A stretch of 64,000 bases of DNA from Entophlyctis helioformis (lineage: Eukaryota; Chytridiomycota; Chytridiomycetes; Chytridiales; Chytriomycetaceae). The translations under genes and the position numbers were made by a program. This document shows, piece by piece, positions 22,087 to 32,769 of this stretch. The DNA is taken from positions 62,001 to 126,000 of the forward strand of contig JAHLKH010000052.1 in NCBI GenBank assembly GCA_025526915.1, in the 5' to 3' direction. The notes under the pieces were generated by a model. It made no database searches. It was not told the DNA's origin and was given only the letters and a program-made list of their open reading frames with translations. The first letter of the stretch is position 1; each line of letters opens with the position of its first letter.

Positions 22087-23386
22087 GACTGCGTGCTGTT
22101 GTTGCCGCTGTTGTTGCCTCTGTGAGAGTGGTTCGGACAAGCTGGACAAACACGGTCGCAGCACACAAGAACAGCGGCTGCAAGTGGATCTGGCACTGCT
22201 CTGGCACTCGTCCGCCACTTGGTCGGCATGCAGCACTTGGTCGGCATGACACTTGGCATCGCATGGCTTGGCTTGAAACAGAAGCCAGCAGTGCATGCGG
22301 CACTCTGCTCTTCAGAGTGGCTGGCATCACAGTCGCATCGCTCGCTGTGTGCCATGGCGTTCAACGTCGCCTGCCGCCAAGTGCACAGCAGACTGGCTCG
22401 ACTGCACCTGGCTGCGACCCTCTTCAGCCATCGATGGCGGAGATGGCTGAGATGGCACCCCCAAGGGGTCTCGCAGCCGTCATGCGCAGCAGTCCAAGTG
22501 CATGTGTGTGGCTGCGAGTGTGGATCTGTCTGGCCATCTGCTCGCAGCCCCTTCTGGCCAGTGTCTGGTGGCATGTGAGCAGCACGCGAACGACGAGAAC
22601 GTGCCGCGCGGTCGTGCAGATCGGCTGGCGGGAGGAACAGCGGGACTGGCTGGCGAGGAGTCCCAGGCATCGCTCAGGCATCGCTTGGCAGACACAGAGA
22701 CCCGTGCCGTCGGATCGGTCCGTCGGTCCGCCTCTTGCTGGTCAGCTGAGCAACTCAGGGGTCGCATCGGGCCGTCCGTCTGCCACTGGTGCGTTCCCTC
22801 TGCCATCATAGTGCCGGTCCAAGTCGCATCACGAGCATACCACACAGGATGCCGTCTCTGAGTCGACGAGTGCTGATCCTGCCGCGCAGACTGGCCAGCC
22901 AACAACGCTGACTGACTGACTGACTGACTGACTGACTGACTGACTGACTGACTGACTGACAACAAGGCGGCGTTGGTGGCTGGTGGCTGCCCCTGTCTGA
23001 ATACGATCGTTGTGTCTGCGATCACTTTGTGCGCATCGCACTCCTCCACCAGCCAGCCTTGCAAACGGTGCACAGGAGCGAGGCTGCAGCCAACTGCAAT
23101 CTGGCGGCGGCACGCGTCCATCGGAAACGCAGTCCGCCGCACTCGTCGCGTGATGCTCGCGTGCACACTGGTTCGCCTGCTGCCGCTTGCGGCTGCGTGT
23201 GAGTGTGACTTGCAAAGGCGGACGCCTGCCCCGCTCTCGGCTGTCAGCTGCTTGCCGACACCCTTGCATGGTGATTGCATTGCGTGCTGTGCCACATCGC
23301 CTGCACACCGGCACTCTGGAGTTGCCTGTTCACTCTTGCCGACTCGCTGCTCAGCCAGCATGCATCCTCACTGCGCTCGCCAGATC
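22087..23386. other. Spacer between divergent ECO1 and glucoamylase
   Basis: About 1.3 kb with several mid-size ORFs on both strands that match nothing and have unconvincing composition. It contains a (CTGA) tetranucleotide array at 22908-22960. The last part is promoter for the downstream secreted amylase. Confidence 0.5.
22908..22960. repeat. (CTGA)13 microsatellite
   Basis: Fifty-three bases of perfect CTGA/TGAC tandem repeat upstream of the glucoamylase gene; it gives a Ser-Val-Ser-Gln repeat in one minus-strand frame, which is not taken as coding. Confidence 0.97.
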
Positions 23387-23395
23387 TATAAATAG
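23387..23395 (+). promoter_or_regulatory. TATA box of the glucoamylase gene
   Basis: TATAAATAG, a consensus TATA box, 75 bp before the ATG at 23470. A C/A-rich leader (CAAGCAAG...CAGACAGCC) follows, as is common for strongly expressed fungal genes. Confidence 0.7.
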
Positions 23396-23469
23396 CAGCC
23401 GCCTTCCCCGCACTCCATGTCCTCTCAGCCGCCCTCTCAACAAGAGCCAAGCAAGATACACAGACAGCC

Positions 23470-25141
23470 ATGCAGTTCCTTCCCGCCGCTCTCCTCGCCG
23501 TGTCCGCACTCGTTTCGTCCGTGTCGGCTGTCGTGCCGCTCCAGGCTGACGTGACGGCGTTCCTCAACTCCGAGGTCGCCGCTCCGTCTGGCATTGCGTA
23601 CAAGGGTCTCGTGGACAGCATCTCGTACCCCGGCACTGCCGTCGGTTCCGTCATTGCCTCGCCGTCCAAGTCGCAGCCCGTGAGTTGCATCTGGCGATGC
23701 CGTGATGGATCAGTGCTGCTCCAGCTGCTGGTGTTTGTTCTGTTGATGGTGCTGTTGGTGGTGCTGTTTCGGCTGTTGCTGCCCATGCGGAAGCCGCGAT
23801 CGGCACTCGACAGACCGCGTCATTGTTGCAGCTGTTGTGGCTGTTGCAGCTGCTTGCCATCCTGCCAATGTGCACCACGCTCACTCGCTCACTCACCCGT
23901 CCCACTCTTGCACTCCAACTCCAATCCACTCCCACACGCGCAGGACTACTTCTACCACTGGATCCGTGACGGTGCGCTTGTCATGGACGCCGTCAACTCG
24001 CTCTACGCCAACGGCGATGCCGGTCTCGAGTCCAAGCTGTGGGACTACCTGCGCTTCTACACCAAGCTGCAAAAGACCCAGACCAGACCGGTCTTGGCGA
24101 GCCCAAGTACTACGTCGACGGCCGGCCTTCAACGACGGCTGGTGCCGCCCGCAGTCCGACGGCCCTGCCCTCACGGCCTCGACGCTGATCCGCTTCTCCA
24201 AGGCGTACCTCGCCAAGGCGGCGATGCCAACCGCGTGCGCAACGAGATCTTCCCGTTGTCAAGGCGAGTCTCGACTACGTGGCCGCCAACTGGGGCAAGG
24301 GCGGCAACTGCGACCTGTGGGAGGAGGTGCGCTCGGACGCCCACTTTTACACGCGCATGGTCCAGCGCCGCGCGTTCGTCGAGGGCATCGAGTTTGCAAA
24401 GGCCAACGGCGATGCGGCTGCTGCGGACAACTACGGCAAGCAGTCGTGGTACATTGGCGAGCGGCTCGACAACCACTGGGACGCGGGCCGCGGCTTTGTG
24501 GTCGAGACGCTCAACGCCGGCGGCCGCTCGGGCCTCAACGCCGCCACGCTCCTGGCGTCGATCCACACCGACACGGCCAGCGGCGGCGTGATTGACCAGT
24601 TCTCGCCCACCGACGACCGCATCCAGGCCACGATCCCCAAGCTTGTCGAGTCGTTCAAGCAGGTGTTCCCGATCAACGGCGCCACCAAGAACGGCGCCGG
24701 CCTGCCCATCGGCCCAGCGCTCGGCCGCTACTCGGAGGACATCTACAACGGCATCAACACGTCCGAGGGCAACCCGTGGTTCCTGTGCACGCTGGCCAAC
24801 GCCGAGATCTACTACCGCATGATTGTGCGCTACAAGACGGCCGGCACCATCAAGGTCACCGACCGCAACCTCGGCTTCTTCCGCTACATTGGCGTGCAGT
24901 CGTCGCTGTCTGCCGGCCAGTCGTACGCCGCCTCGTCGGCCCAGTTCAACGACATTGTCAACAGCCTCGCCGTGCGCGGCGACGAGCTTGTGCGCCGTGT
25001 CCAGTACCACAGCGGCAACGGCCGTCTGACCGAGCAGTACTCCAATACAACGGCTTCACGCTCGGTGCTCGCGACCTCACCTGGTCGTATGCCGCCGTCG
25101 TGACTGCCGACCTCCAGCGCAACCGTGCCAACACTGTCTGA
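23470..25141 (+). CDS. Secreted GH15 glucoamylase, reading frame interrupted five times
   Basis: Exon 1 (23470-23679) encodes a signal peptide (residues 1-20, ending VSA) and the mature start. Exon 2 (from 23944) carries the GH15 catalytic blocks DYFYHWIRDGALV, GLGEPKYYVDG, WCRPQSDGPAL, DLWEEVRSDAHFYT (general-acid Glu), GRYSEDIYNG and NPWFLCTLANAEIYY (general-base region), ending at TGA 25141. Glucoamylases release glucose from starch ends. No starch-binding domain is seen. The conserved blocks lie in successively different frames: one-base losses are needed at about 24080-24092, 24121-24130, 24213-24223, 24249-24258 and 25040-25050, always in the same direction. Apart from these the protein shows no stops and no decay. 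Either local sequence errors or a young pseudogene; the neighbours show no such breaks. Confidence 0.85.
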
Positions 25142-25288
25142 GCGCAGCGAGACGGAGCCGTCGTCTCTGTGTGTGTGTGCTGCCAGCCCGTGCCACTCTG
25201 TCGGCATCTCGACAGTGCTGGCCAGCCGAGCCAGCCCCGCGAGTGCCACTCACCAAAGACGTTACAGAAGAAGAATAAGATGTCCTTC

Positions 25289-25294
25289 AATAAA
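25289..25294 (+). terminator. AATAAA polyadenylation signal
   Basis: Perfect AATAAA about 150 nt after the glucoamylase stop codon, in an AT-richer patch (AAGAATAAGATG...TTCAATAAACC). Confidence 0.5.
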
Positions 25295-26954
25295 CCGGCA
25301 TTTTGACAACACTCTGATGTTCTGCTGTCTGCTGTCTGATGTCTGCGCCAGCCAGCCTGGACCCGCCTTGGCCCGCCTTGGCCTGCCTTGACCCACCTGG
25401 ACCTGTTGCGACGGTGTTTGCAATGGCAGCCGAGAGGGGGAAAGCGCAGTGCGACTGCCGCCATCCCAGCAGCTGTCTGGCTGAGTTGGTGCCGCCTTGG
25501 TGCTGGCCAAGCTCGCAAGGCGCGCTCCCAGCAGATGCAGATGGACGGAGTGGCATTTGCTGGCATCTTTGCCACCAACTCACCAACTCACCAACTCGAC
25601 TGTCTGGCACTCGGCGGAAGGCATGCAGCGCCGCCAAACACGACGCGACACTCGACACGGTCGTGCCAGACTGGCGCGACAAGCAACGGTTGGTGTGACT
25701 GACTGACCCTGGCTGGCTGGCTCGCTGGTTGTGTGTGTGTGTGTGTGTGTGTGTGCTGGCTGTCTATAGCGACTGCCCAACCACCACCACCACCACCACC
25801 ACTTTGCTTGCATGTCACACTCCCGCCTCTGTGTTGGCTGCTTGTGCAGCCTGTCCAACCTTACATCTGTCTGTGCGTGCCTGCTTGGCTGCCCTGCCCA
25901 CACCCCACTGCCCACTGCCCACTGCCCACTGCCCACACCGCCCACACCCCACCAGACCCCAGCAGTGCAGACTGCAGTTCACAGTAGGATAATGGACTTG
26001 TGTGCTTGAGCAGACACCTCCCACCGCCACTCGCGCTCTTGCTCTCTGCAGTCCCGCCGTGCGAGTGTCGCTGGCAGTTGCCTGTGTGGGTGGACAAGTC
26101 TCTTACTGGAACCTGCCGTCTGGTCTGCTGTGCCTTCTCTCTCTGTCTCTCTCTCTCTCTCTGTCTCGCCTCTCTCGCTCTCTCGCTCTCTCGCTCTCCT
26201 GTCTCTCTCATGGACCCATTCAATACAATCCACTCGTTGCAACCACACAACCCTTGCTCTGCCAGTCCATCCAACAACAACACCACCACCCCCACCACCA
26301 CCACCACCAACAGTCACTGCTGCCACACTGGCAGTCGGAACACGGCGGAACACGTCGGAGCGGCGCGTGCCACCGCACAGAGGGATCTCGCGACGAGTGC
26401 CACCATCCAACCGTGACACGACAGCACGCGTCTGCATGAACCACCATCCCATGGCAAGCACCAGCCAGTCCTGCCAATGGAGCCTGCCGCGTGTGGCACG
26501 ACTGCCAAGACTCGGCCCACACCAGACTGCCCAGCCATCACTGGCAGCGGTGCCGAGGTGTTTGGCAGTCAGATGAGTGTATGGATGCATGGGCCACACG
26601 ACAGGAGATGGCTAGATGTGCTCAGTATGTGTGTGGTGTGGTGGTGTGGTGTGTGGCTGCCTCCATGGCCATGGCAGCATGGTCTGCGGTTCAGCAGGTC
26701 AGCAGGTCAGCGGGTCTTGTGCAGGCTTGCAACGTTTTGACTGGTCACGATATGCCCACTGGAACCAGTTCATGTCACTTTCCAGCAGCCAGCGGTTGAT
26801 GCAGCACCAGTGTGCCATCCAGCACCGTTGCTGATGTGTGCCAGTCAACACACGCTCCACATACACACGATTGCCAACGAAATCCAATCTGTTTGTGTTT
26901 GTGTAGACATTGTATATGTATGCACAAGCGGATTTTGAGAACAAGAAGCGCCAA
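25295..26954. other. Gene-free, simple-sequence-rich spacer
   Basis: About 1.7 kb without a supported gene. It contains (GT)n at 25729-25755, (CCA)n at 25782-25802, a CACTGCC/CACACC array at 25905-25952, CT-rich tracts at 26138-26205, (CCA)n at 26280-26310 and a triple GGTCAGCA at 26694-26712. Short frames are His/Thr/Leu/Ser repeats. Immediately 5' of the tRNA is an AT-rich TGTATATGTATG (26911-26922). Confidence 0.6.
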
Positions 26955-27026
26955 TCCTCGATGGTCCAGTGGTTAGGATTCCACGCTCTCACCGTGGCGG
27001 CCGGGGTTCGATTCCCCGTCGGGGAG
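26955..27026 (+). tRNA. tRNA-Glu (anticodon CUC)
   Basis: Seventy-two bases fold into a full cloverleaf: acceptor stem TCCTCGA/TCGGGGA (with one G-T pair), D-arm with GGTCCAGTGGTTAGG (A box), anticodon stem CCACG/CGTGG around the loop carrying CTC, and T-arm CGGGG-TTCGATT-CCCCG (B box GGTTCGATTCC). There is no intron. The discriminator base is G. A TTTT terminator for RNA polymerase III lies at 27033-27036. Sequence matches eukaryotic tRNA-Glu at nearly all identity positions. Confidence 0.96.
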
Positions 27027-27348
27027 CTTCACTTTTGCTCGCCACGCCAAACAGATGCATCTGGACATGGTTGCACTTTTTGCCCGTTCTCGCTTCCGCC
27101 CTCGCTTTCCTTTTGATCGTCCACACACGGTTCCAGCGTACTTTATGGATACATCACCGTGGACGTGTCGGACCAGGGGGATGACATAACTGAGGGATCT
27201 ACGCACGGCCTAAAGCTCGAAAGGGTATGGCATCTAGTGTCTTGGGGACTGGGAATCTTCTTGGAATGAACTTTGGCATCACCTAAAAAACTGAGGGATC
27301 AGCTCACAGATGTCTTCATTCCAACAGCGAGTCTTGGCTGTCCATTCA

Positions 27349-28716
27349 TCACTCGCGCAGCTTTTGCAGTTCCTGGATGGTCGACTTGAGTCTCTCGATG
27401 GTAGCCTCGGTGGCATTTTCTTCGTTTGCCTCTGCAAGCAGCGCCTGTGCCTGGTCCAGTGTGAGGCTGCGAAAGAGAATATCGGCGATAGCAGCAGTCT
27501 TGGCCCAGTTGAGTCCTTCGAGTCGAACAGCGTATCCGCAATCCAGCAAGCACGGCAGTGACTTGATAGCGCCATAGACTGCCGCCGTGTTGATGAATTT
27601 GCTTGATGTGCGGACGCCTTTCGAGTGCATGTACTTGACAACGTCCGCGTGTCCCGAGCTGAATGCGGCTTCCAGTGCGCGAGTCGTGCACTCTTCATCG
27701 CAGGCCTCATGGAGCCACTGCACGACATCAAGGCGGCCATCTCTGGCAGCATAGAGCATCGCCTCCGTCGTGCATCCTTCCGTTCTGTTGGCATGCAGCC
27801 ACCTGACGACATGCAGGTGGCCGTTGCCAGCTGCTCGGTTCATCGAATCAACCGTGCATCCCGTCACACCAGCTGCAAACAAGAACTGCACAACATCGAG
27901 ATGTCCGTGTTCCGCTGCAAGATCAACTGCTTGTTTCCAGTACACGCTTGACGGATCGTGCTTCGCCATCCAGTCCTTGAGTGTGTTGTACTTGTCGTCG
28001 AGATGCTTGAGCAGATCGAGGCATCCATAGCAGATGGCCAAGCGAGCGAGTGTGATCGGATACGTAAAGTCGACCAGATCGAACCAGCCGTGCCGCATGG
28101 GAATGAGAAGCAGCCGTTGGCTGTCGCTGTTACTTTCATAGAACTCCGTGTTGTAGTTGTTGTAGTATGCGTCTGAGCCTGCATACGAAGCCTCGGTCTC
28201 GGCGTCGTGAGGAAAGCGTTTGCGGAGACGGTCGTACATGGAGCGAGAGTGTGCGAGAAGCAGTCCGTTGTCGGCCCTCAGCCAAACGAAAGGCAGCAGA
28301 CCCAGGTCGCCCTGCCAGTCCATCTTGAACGCTTCGGTCCACAGCTCCAGCCTGGTCGTTTCGTCGAGTGTGGCCTTGTCGCCGAGCAGTCTGTTGAGGA
28401 AGAGCGTGAGCGGGCCGGCGTGCTTGAGGATCATGGCGTGGATCTCGGCGGGCTTGCCGTCCCAGTGGCTGCGTCCATATGCAAGGTCACCGGTGGCTGG
28501 CGGCACCACATAGCGAGGCACACCTGGCTGTGCAGTCGTTGTTGGCTGTCCTGGCTGCCCTGGCTCGACGGCTTGGCTGCCACTCGCTCCAACGACCTGC
28601 TCGACCACAGCCCGCTGTTCGGCTGTGCCCTGCAGCTGGCTCTGCAGACGACCCACATGCTCGTCGCTGGCTGCTGCTGCTGCGTCGTCTGTCGTCTGTC
28701 GCTGCGTTGTCGTCAT
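27349..28716 (-). CDS. Ankyrin-type repeat protein with conserved N-terminal region (paralogue A)
   Basis: Single exon, 455 aa. After about 85 disordered residues (Ala/Gln/Pro-rich), residues ~90-180 form a region beginning AEIHAMILKHAGPLT and containing LWTEAFKMDWQGDL, SRSMYDRLRKRFP and, further on, MRHGWFDLV. From about 265 follow four to five degenerate ankyrin-like repeats of the pattern AAxxGHLxVVxWLHxxxxxGCT. The C-terminus is a helical, Glu/Leu-rich coiled-coil candidate. The HAGPLT helix pair looks F-box-like, but this is inference. The gene at 38518-40077 has the same architecture and matching blocks. Ankyrin repeats mediate protein binding; no catalytic motif is present. The frame is open 13 codons upstream of the chosen first ATG. 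Confidence 0.85.
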   Translation of the reverse strand: MTTTQRQTTDDAAAAASDEHVGRLQSQLQGTAEQRAVVEQVVGASGSQAVEPGQPGQPTTTAQPGVPRYVVPPATGDLAYGRSHWDGKPAEIHAMILKHAGPLTLFLNRLLGDKATLDETTRLELWTEAFKMDWQGDLGLLPFVWLRADNGLLLAHSRSMYDRLRKRFPHDAETEASYAGSDAYYNNYNTEFYESNSDSQRLLLIPMRHGWFDLVDFTYPITLARLAICYGCLDLLKHLDDKYNTLKDWMAKHDPSSVYWKQAVDLAAEHGHLDVVQFLFAAGVTGCTVDSMNRAAGNGHLHVVRWLHANRTEGCTTEAMLYAARDGRLDVVQWLHEACDEECTTRALEAAFSSGHADVVKYMHSKGVRTSSKFINTAAVYGAIKSLPCLLDCGYAVRLEGLNWAKTAAIADILFRSLTLDQAQALLAEANEENATEATIERLKSTIQELQKLRE

Positions 28717-29084
28717 CGTCACAGCCGCTTGCTCGCTTTGTGGATGTGAGGGCAAGATCTACTCGTCGCGACCGCGTCCAACAAGTGTCATTGCAACGAA
28801 TGGGAATCTGGGACATGCACCGACACGGCATGCCATGGTGCACAGTGTGGCTGGCGTGGTGAGCTCTGGAAGACAAGCGGCGTGCTGGAGGGCAGAGACC
28901 CTATGGGATGGTTACCAACGAGCTCTCTCGTGGCTGGTGGAGCATGCTATGCGAGTACTTGAAAGTCAAGATGCCTTCCCACTCATCACAGAAGCCATTT
29001 GGTTGTAGTTGAAAGGACATGCCTCGTGAGTGCACGCTGCGAGTGCCAATGTCCATGGCAGAAGGCAGTCTTCATTCCGCTCGT
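28717..29084. other. Spacer, nothing recognised
   Basis: About 370 bp between the 3' end of the armadillo-DUF4246 gene and the 5' end of ankyrin paralogue A (same strand). No gene, RNA or repeat seen. Confidence 0.5.
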
Positions 29085-32000
29085 TCAGTGCTCGCACAGG
29101 TTGAATGTCTCAATCATACCAGTGCGCTCGGTATCAATAACCGATCGTTCTTCCATCAGCTGAGCACGCACCGCATGCGACTTGGCCGTGCTCATTGTGC
29201 CAGGGACATGCGGCGTGACAAAAACGCCAAGCTCAGGCGGCAGCCGCGACGCAACCACGCCCGTCTCGTACCAGTCCTGCTGCTGTGGCGCGACATGCGC
29301 AGTCGACACAACATGTTTGGTAGGGTCCACAAGGAAGAAGACAAGGATCTTGCGGTGTCCCGGCTTGGACGGATCCGCCAGCTTGAACGGCTCGACGTGG
29401 TGCTGCCAGCTGTTGGGGAATGCGATGCATCGGCCTTGGCTCGCTTGGATGCTTCCGAGATCCTGCACACCGTCACCAGTCTCGTTCTGGAATCCATACA
29501 CCTCTTCGTAGTAGGTGTGCTCGCTCTGCTCATATTCGAATGGCGGGTCTTCAGTGTTGACTGTGGTGCGGAACGACAGACGCGACGCGGTGATGTTGGC
29601 CATGTCGTAGTAGTAGATGCCTGTGGCCACAATCGACTCGTTGGCTGCTCCTTCAACGTGCCAGGTGCCGCCGCCATACTCGGGGTTCTCTGGCGTCAGA
29701 TGGATGTTGGCGAGCTTGACAATGACCTGCAGGTCGCGGCCGCGCAGGCTGACTGGCGCTACTGGCGTTTCGGGCGGCGAAAACGTAGCCGGCAGTCGCG
29801 GCTGCAAAAAGTCCGAGTCAGGGAGATTGTCCCAGTCGTCGTCGTCGTCGTCGTCCTCCTCCTCTTCGCCTGACTGAACCTTGCTAACAACATCAACAGC
29901 CGCCTCGTAAGCCTCGTCATCATCGTCGTCTGGCAAACCGGCGATCTTGGCTTGGAAGTCGCGCAGCTGGTGGCGTGTCATGTATAGACTACATGGATCA
30001 TCGATGTATAGATGAAGGCCGTCGCTATACCCAAACAGACTCTCAAACAGCGGCACAAATCGCTCAAACACCTTGGCAATCGTCTTGTAGAGCGAGTTGT
30101 TCCAGATTGGATGCAGGTTGTTGATGTACGAGTTGATGGACACGGTGCCGTCGTCGTGGACGCAGAACTCGGACGGCAGCCACTGGAACCGCAGTGACAC
30201 AAAGCTCGTTCTGTTGCCAAACGATGGCTTGCCAGACACGCGTTCGCTTGCAGACATCACATCCCATGGCGGTGTCGAGGTAGCCATGGCGCGGTCGTTG
30301 CGGGACAGAACCAGACTGCGACCGTACACGAGCGGGTAGAGTGATGGATGCACGAGATCAAGCACCATGCCGTCCGAGCCTGGATGCCAGTCCTTCTTGT
30401 GGTCCGGGACGTCCTCGAGCACAGCAACTTGGCGGATGAGAGTGTCTCGCAGCGACTCTGGCACGGCATCGTTGGACATGGTTGTGCACTTGGCTGCTCC
30501 AGGTGTGACAGTCACCACATCGCCGCTCGCAAGCTTGACGGTGCGCATCTCGTGCTCAGCCAGATACGCCAGCTCGCTGAACAGCAGGCTCAGAGCACGC
30601 TGTGAGACCCCCTGCGCAACAGCCTCTTCGCGCCACTTGGCTGCAATGGTGGCATCCGTGAACTTGGTCCACCAGAGCGGCTTGGAGAGTACCGCGCTAC
30701 GCAGTGCAAGATAGTCGCGCTCCTTGACTGTAAGGAACGGCTGCTCCATCTCGGGAATGAGCGGCGTCGGAAGATCAATGTTGTTCTCGTTGGGCAGGAT
30801 GGACGTATCGGCGGTCTTGATATGGTGTGAAAAGTGATTGCGCATGATCTCGAGAAGCCGATGCATTGGCCTTGGAGGCGTATCGGCATGATTGATGAGA
30901 TCTTGGAGCACGGCTGGGAATCCGATGGCTTCCATCTCGACTGCGGCGGGATTCTCTGGCTTGTCGGTAGACGCCGCCAACAGTGCGTTCAGCATTTCAA
31001 CAGCTGGGCCATCTCCAATGCCCGAATGCTTGATGTTCTTGAAGAGAGCGGGAATGATTCCGTGCTGCAGGTACCACTCCATGATGGCCGCATGACGAGC
31101 GGAGTAGGTGTACCGGATGGGCTCATACAGTTGGTCGAGGACATTCTTTGAAAGCTCTTTGTCTTGATGGCCAACGAGGCTGACGAGCTTTGCGACAATG
31201 GATGCTAATGATGTGCTGCTGACTGGGACATCATCTTCGCTCAGGACGAGGACGGCGAACCGAGAGACGCTGTAGACGAGCTCGCGGTGCTGACCAATGT
31301 CAGCAATCAGTTGTGCCAGGACGGCGTCGAGAGTGTCCAGGATTCCGGCTTGGACTGCTTGCAAAACCAGAGGTTTTCCAGAATATCTGCCCAGGATACC
31401 GCATAGAGCGTTGATAGCTGGCAGCTGATGGCGCGGCTCATGGATTGTCCTGATGTATGCAGACGACGCAGGCGTTAGCATCGTGCAGAGCAGTGCAGAT
31501 CATCACGACCGCGACATACTTGAGCCTGTTGACGATTGCAGAGACAACGTGCATTTCCTCGACTTCGGATACAGCATTTGGGATAACGAACGAAATGCAA
31601 GTGGCTGCATCTGCTGCAACTTCCTCGTCCATGTCAAGCAGCGGCAGAATCGACTTCAGAAGCGGCTTCTTGTCCGGCTGTCGTGGAAAGCGGTCAGCAA
31701 AGACAGAGGAGGGTGGTTGTGAAAGTATGCTGGTAGAATAATGCTCACTTCGTTCCAACGGTAGTATCTGATGCTGCTCTTTCCAATGACTGCAAGCAGA
31801 CTCAGGATCATGTGTCGCTCACTCTGTGCCGCAATCGCTCGAGCAAACAAGCTGCCGCTTTCGGAAACCTGGTGACTGCATGACGAGTTGCCGCTAGCCA
31901 TGTCCAGCACAGTGTTTGCTGCCTAACAGTGTCACATGCGGTGTCAATTGGAGACCATGGTGGTTCTGCAAGATGAACGATGGATGCTTACAGCTGCGCG

Positions 32001-32566
32001 GACACTGGTGTCGTTGTCAAGAAGCAGCCCAATGACTATGGCTCCAAGATTGTGTTGACCAAACGAACCATCTCTGCCGCTGGCATTGACATTCCGAACA
32101 AGGCAGCCAGTCACTTGCAACGCAGCAATCTGGCAGCATGTCCGTCAGTCGAGAGCGACACCAGATCTGGCACCAACGCCACGTGTCACGGGTTGTGGCA
32201 GGGCAGCACTTTGAATCGACGATGACGAACCTTGATGAGCGATGAGGGGTGCGAGAGTGCCGAGACGATGGCCAGCGGCAGACCAGCCTCCCACAGGACA
32301 CTTACGGGGCCGTTGAAGTTGTAGGAGTGCTCGGTAGCTGCATGCCCAAACACACAGACACAGACAGCGGCTAGTGTCAGCTGGCGGCTGTTGACCAACG
32401 CTCAAGAACGGGCTGTTGACAGACACAGGCCAGCAGACTCACGCAGCAAGCCTTGAACGGCCGTCCATGCGTTCACTGCATCGGCAATGGCTGCGTCCGT
32501 GCCGCCCGCGGGCTGAAGGCGAGCAACAAGAGACTCTGCGGTGCTGGCGTCCATGCTGGCGTCCAT
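29085..32566 (-). CDS. Armadillo-repeat protein fused to DUF4246
   Basis: Six exons (32443-32566, 32231-32337, 31992-32129, 31749-31922, 31520-31677, 29085-31449) join in phase for 1021 aa. Residues 1 to about 430 are armadillo/HEAT-like helical repeats (for example NFNGPVSVLWEAGLPLAIV, IAALQVTGCLVRN, KSILPLLDMDEEV). From about 470 the protein matches the fungal DUF4246 family: ERDYLALRSAVLSKPLWW, VHPSLYPLVYGRS, WLPSEF, SYINNLHP, LRGRDLQVIVKLANIHLTPE, GGTWHVEG, NESIVATGIYYYD, GRCIAFPNSWQHHVEPF and HRKILVFFLVDP. The WHxE and QHxV motifs plus RKI suggest a cupin/2OG-oxygenase-like barrel, an inference. An acidic run (EEEEDDDDDDDD) interrupts the DUF. Most DUF4246 proteins lack the repeats. Start is the first of two closely spaced ATGs. 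Confidence 0.85.
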
Positions 32567-32640
32567 GCTGGCTCTGAGCAGAGTGTTGGACGTTCGAGGC
32601 AAACGGCGGTCGCTGTCAGCGCTCTGCACAAGCAGCCACC

Positions 32641-32650
32641 GTCACGTGAC
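32641..32650. promoter_or_regulatory. GTCACGTGAC palindrome upstream of the armadillo-DUF4246 gene
   Basis: A perfect 10-bp palindrome 75 bp before the ATG at 32566 (minus strand). Same core as sites at 906, 2477, 8098 and 8130. Regulatory role is inferred. Confidence 0.4.
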
Positions 32651-32769
32651 CGTCGCGTCTGGATCACATCTCCAACTGCAGATCGCTCACAGATGCTGAC
32701 AAGCGAGAGAGAGAGAGCCGAGAAAGTCACAAAGGCACAGATACCATACCCTTTCGAGCTTTAGTCCGT

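Noticed and set aside
22480..23361. 293-codon minus-strand ORF upstream of the glucoamylase
   Set aside because: Contains a Ser-Val-Ser-Gln run that is only the translation of the CTGA microsatellite; nothing else recognisable. A small real exon inside cannot be excluded.
25729..26310. Regularly repeated short motifs (CACTGCC, CCA, CT)
   Set aside because: Not a CRISPR array: units are contiguous simple repeats without unique spacers, and the genome is eukaryotic.
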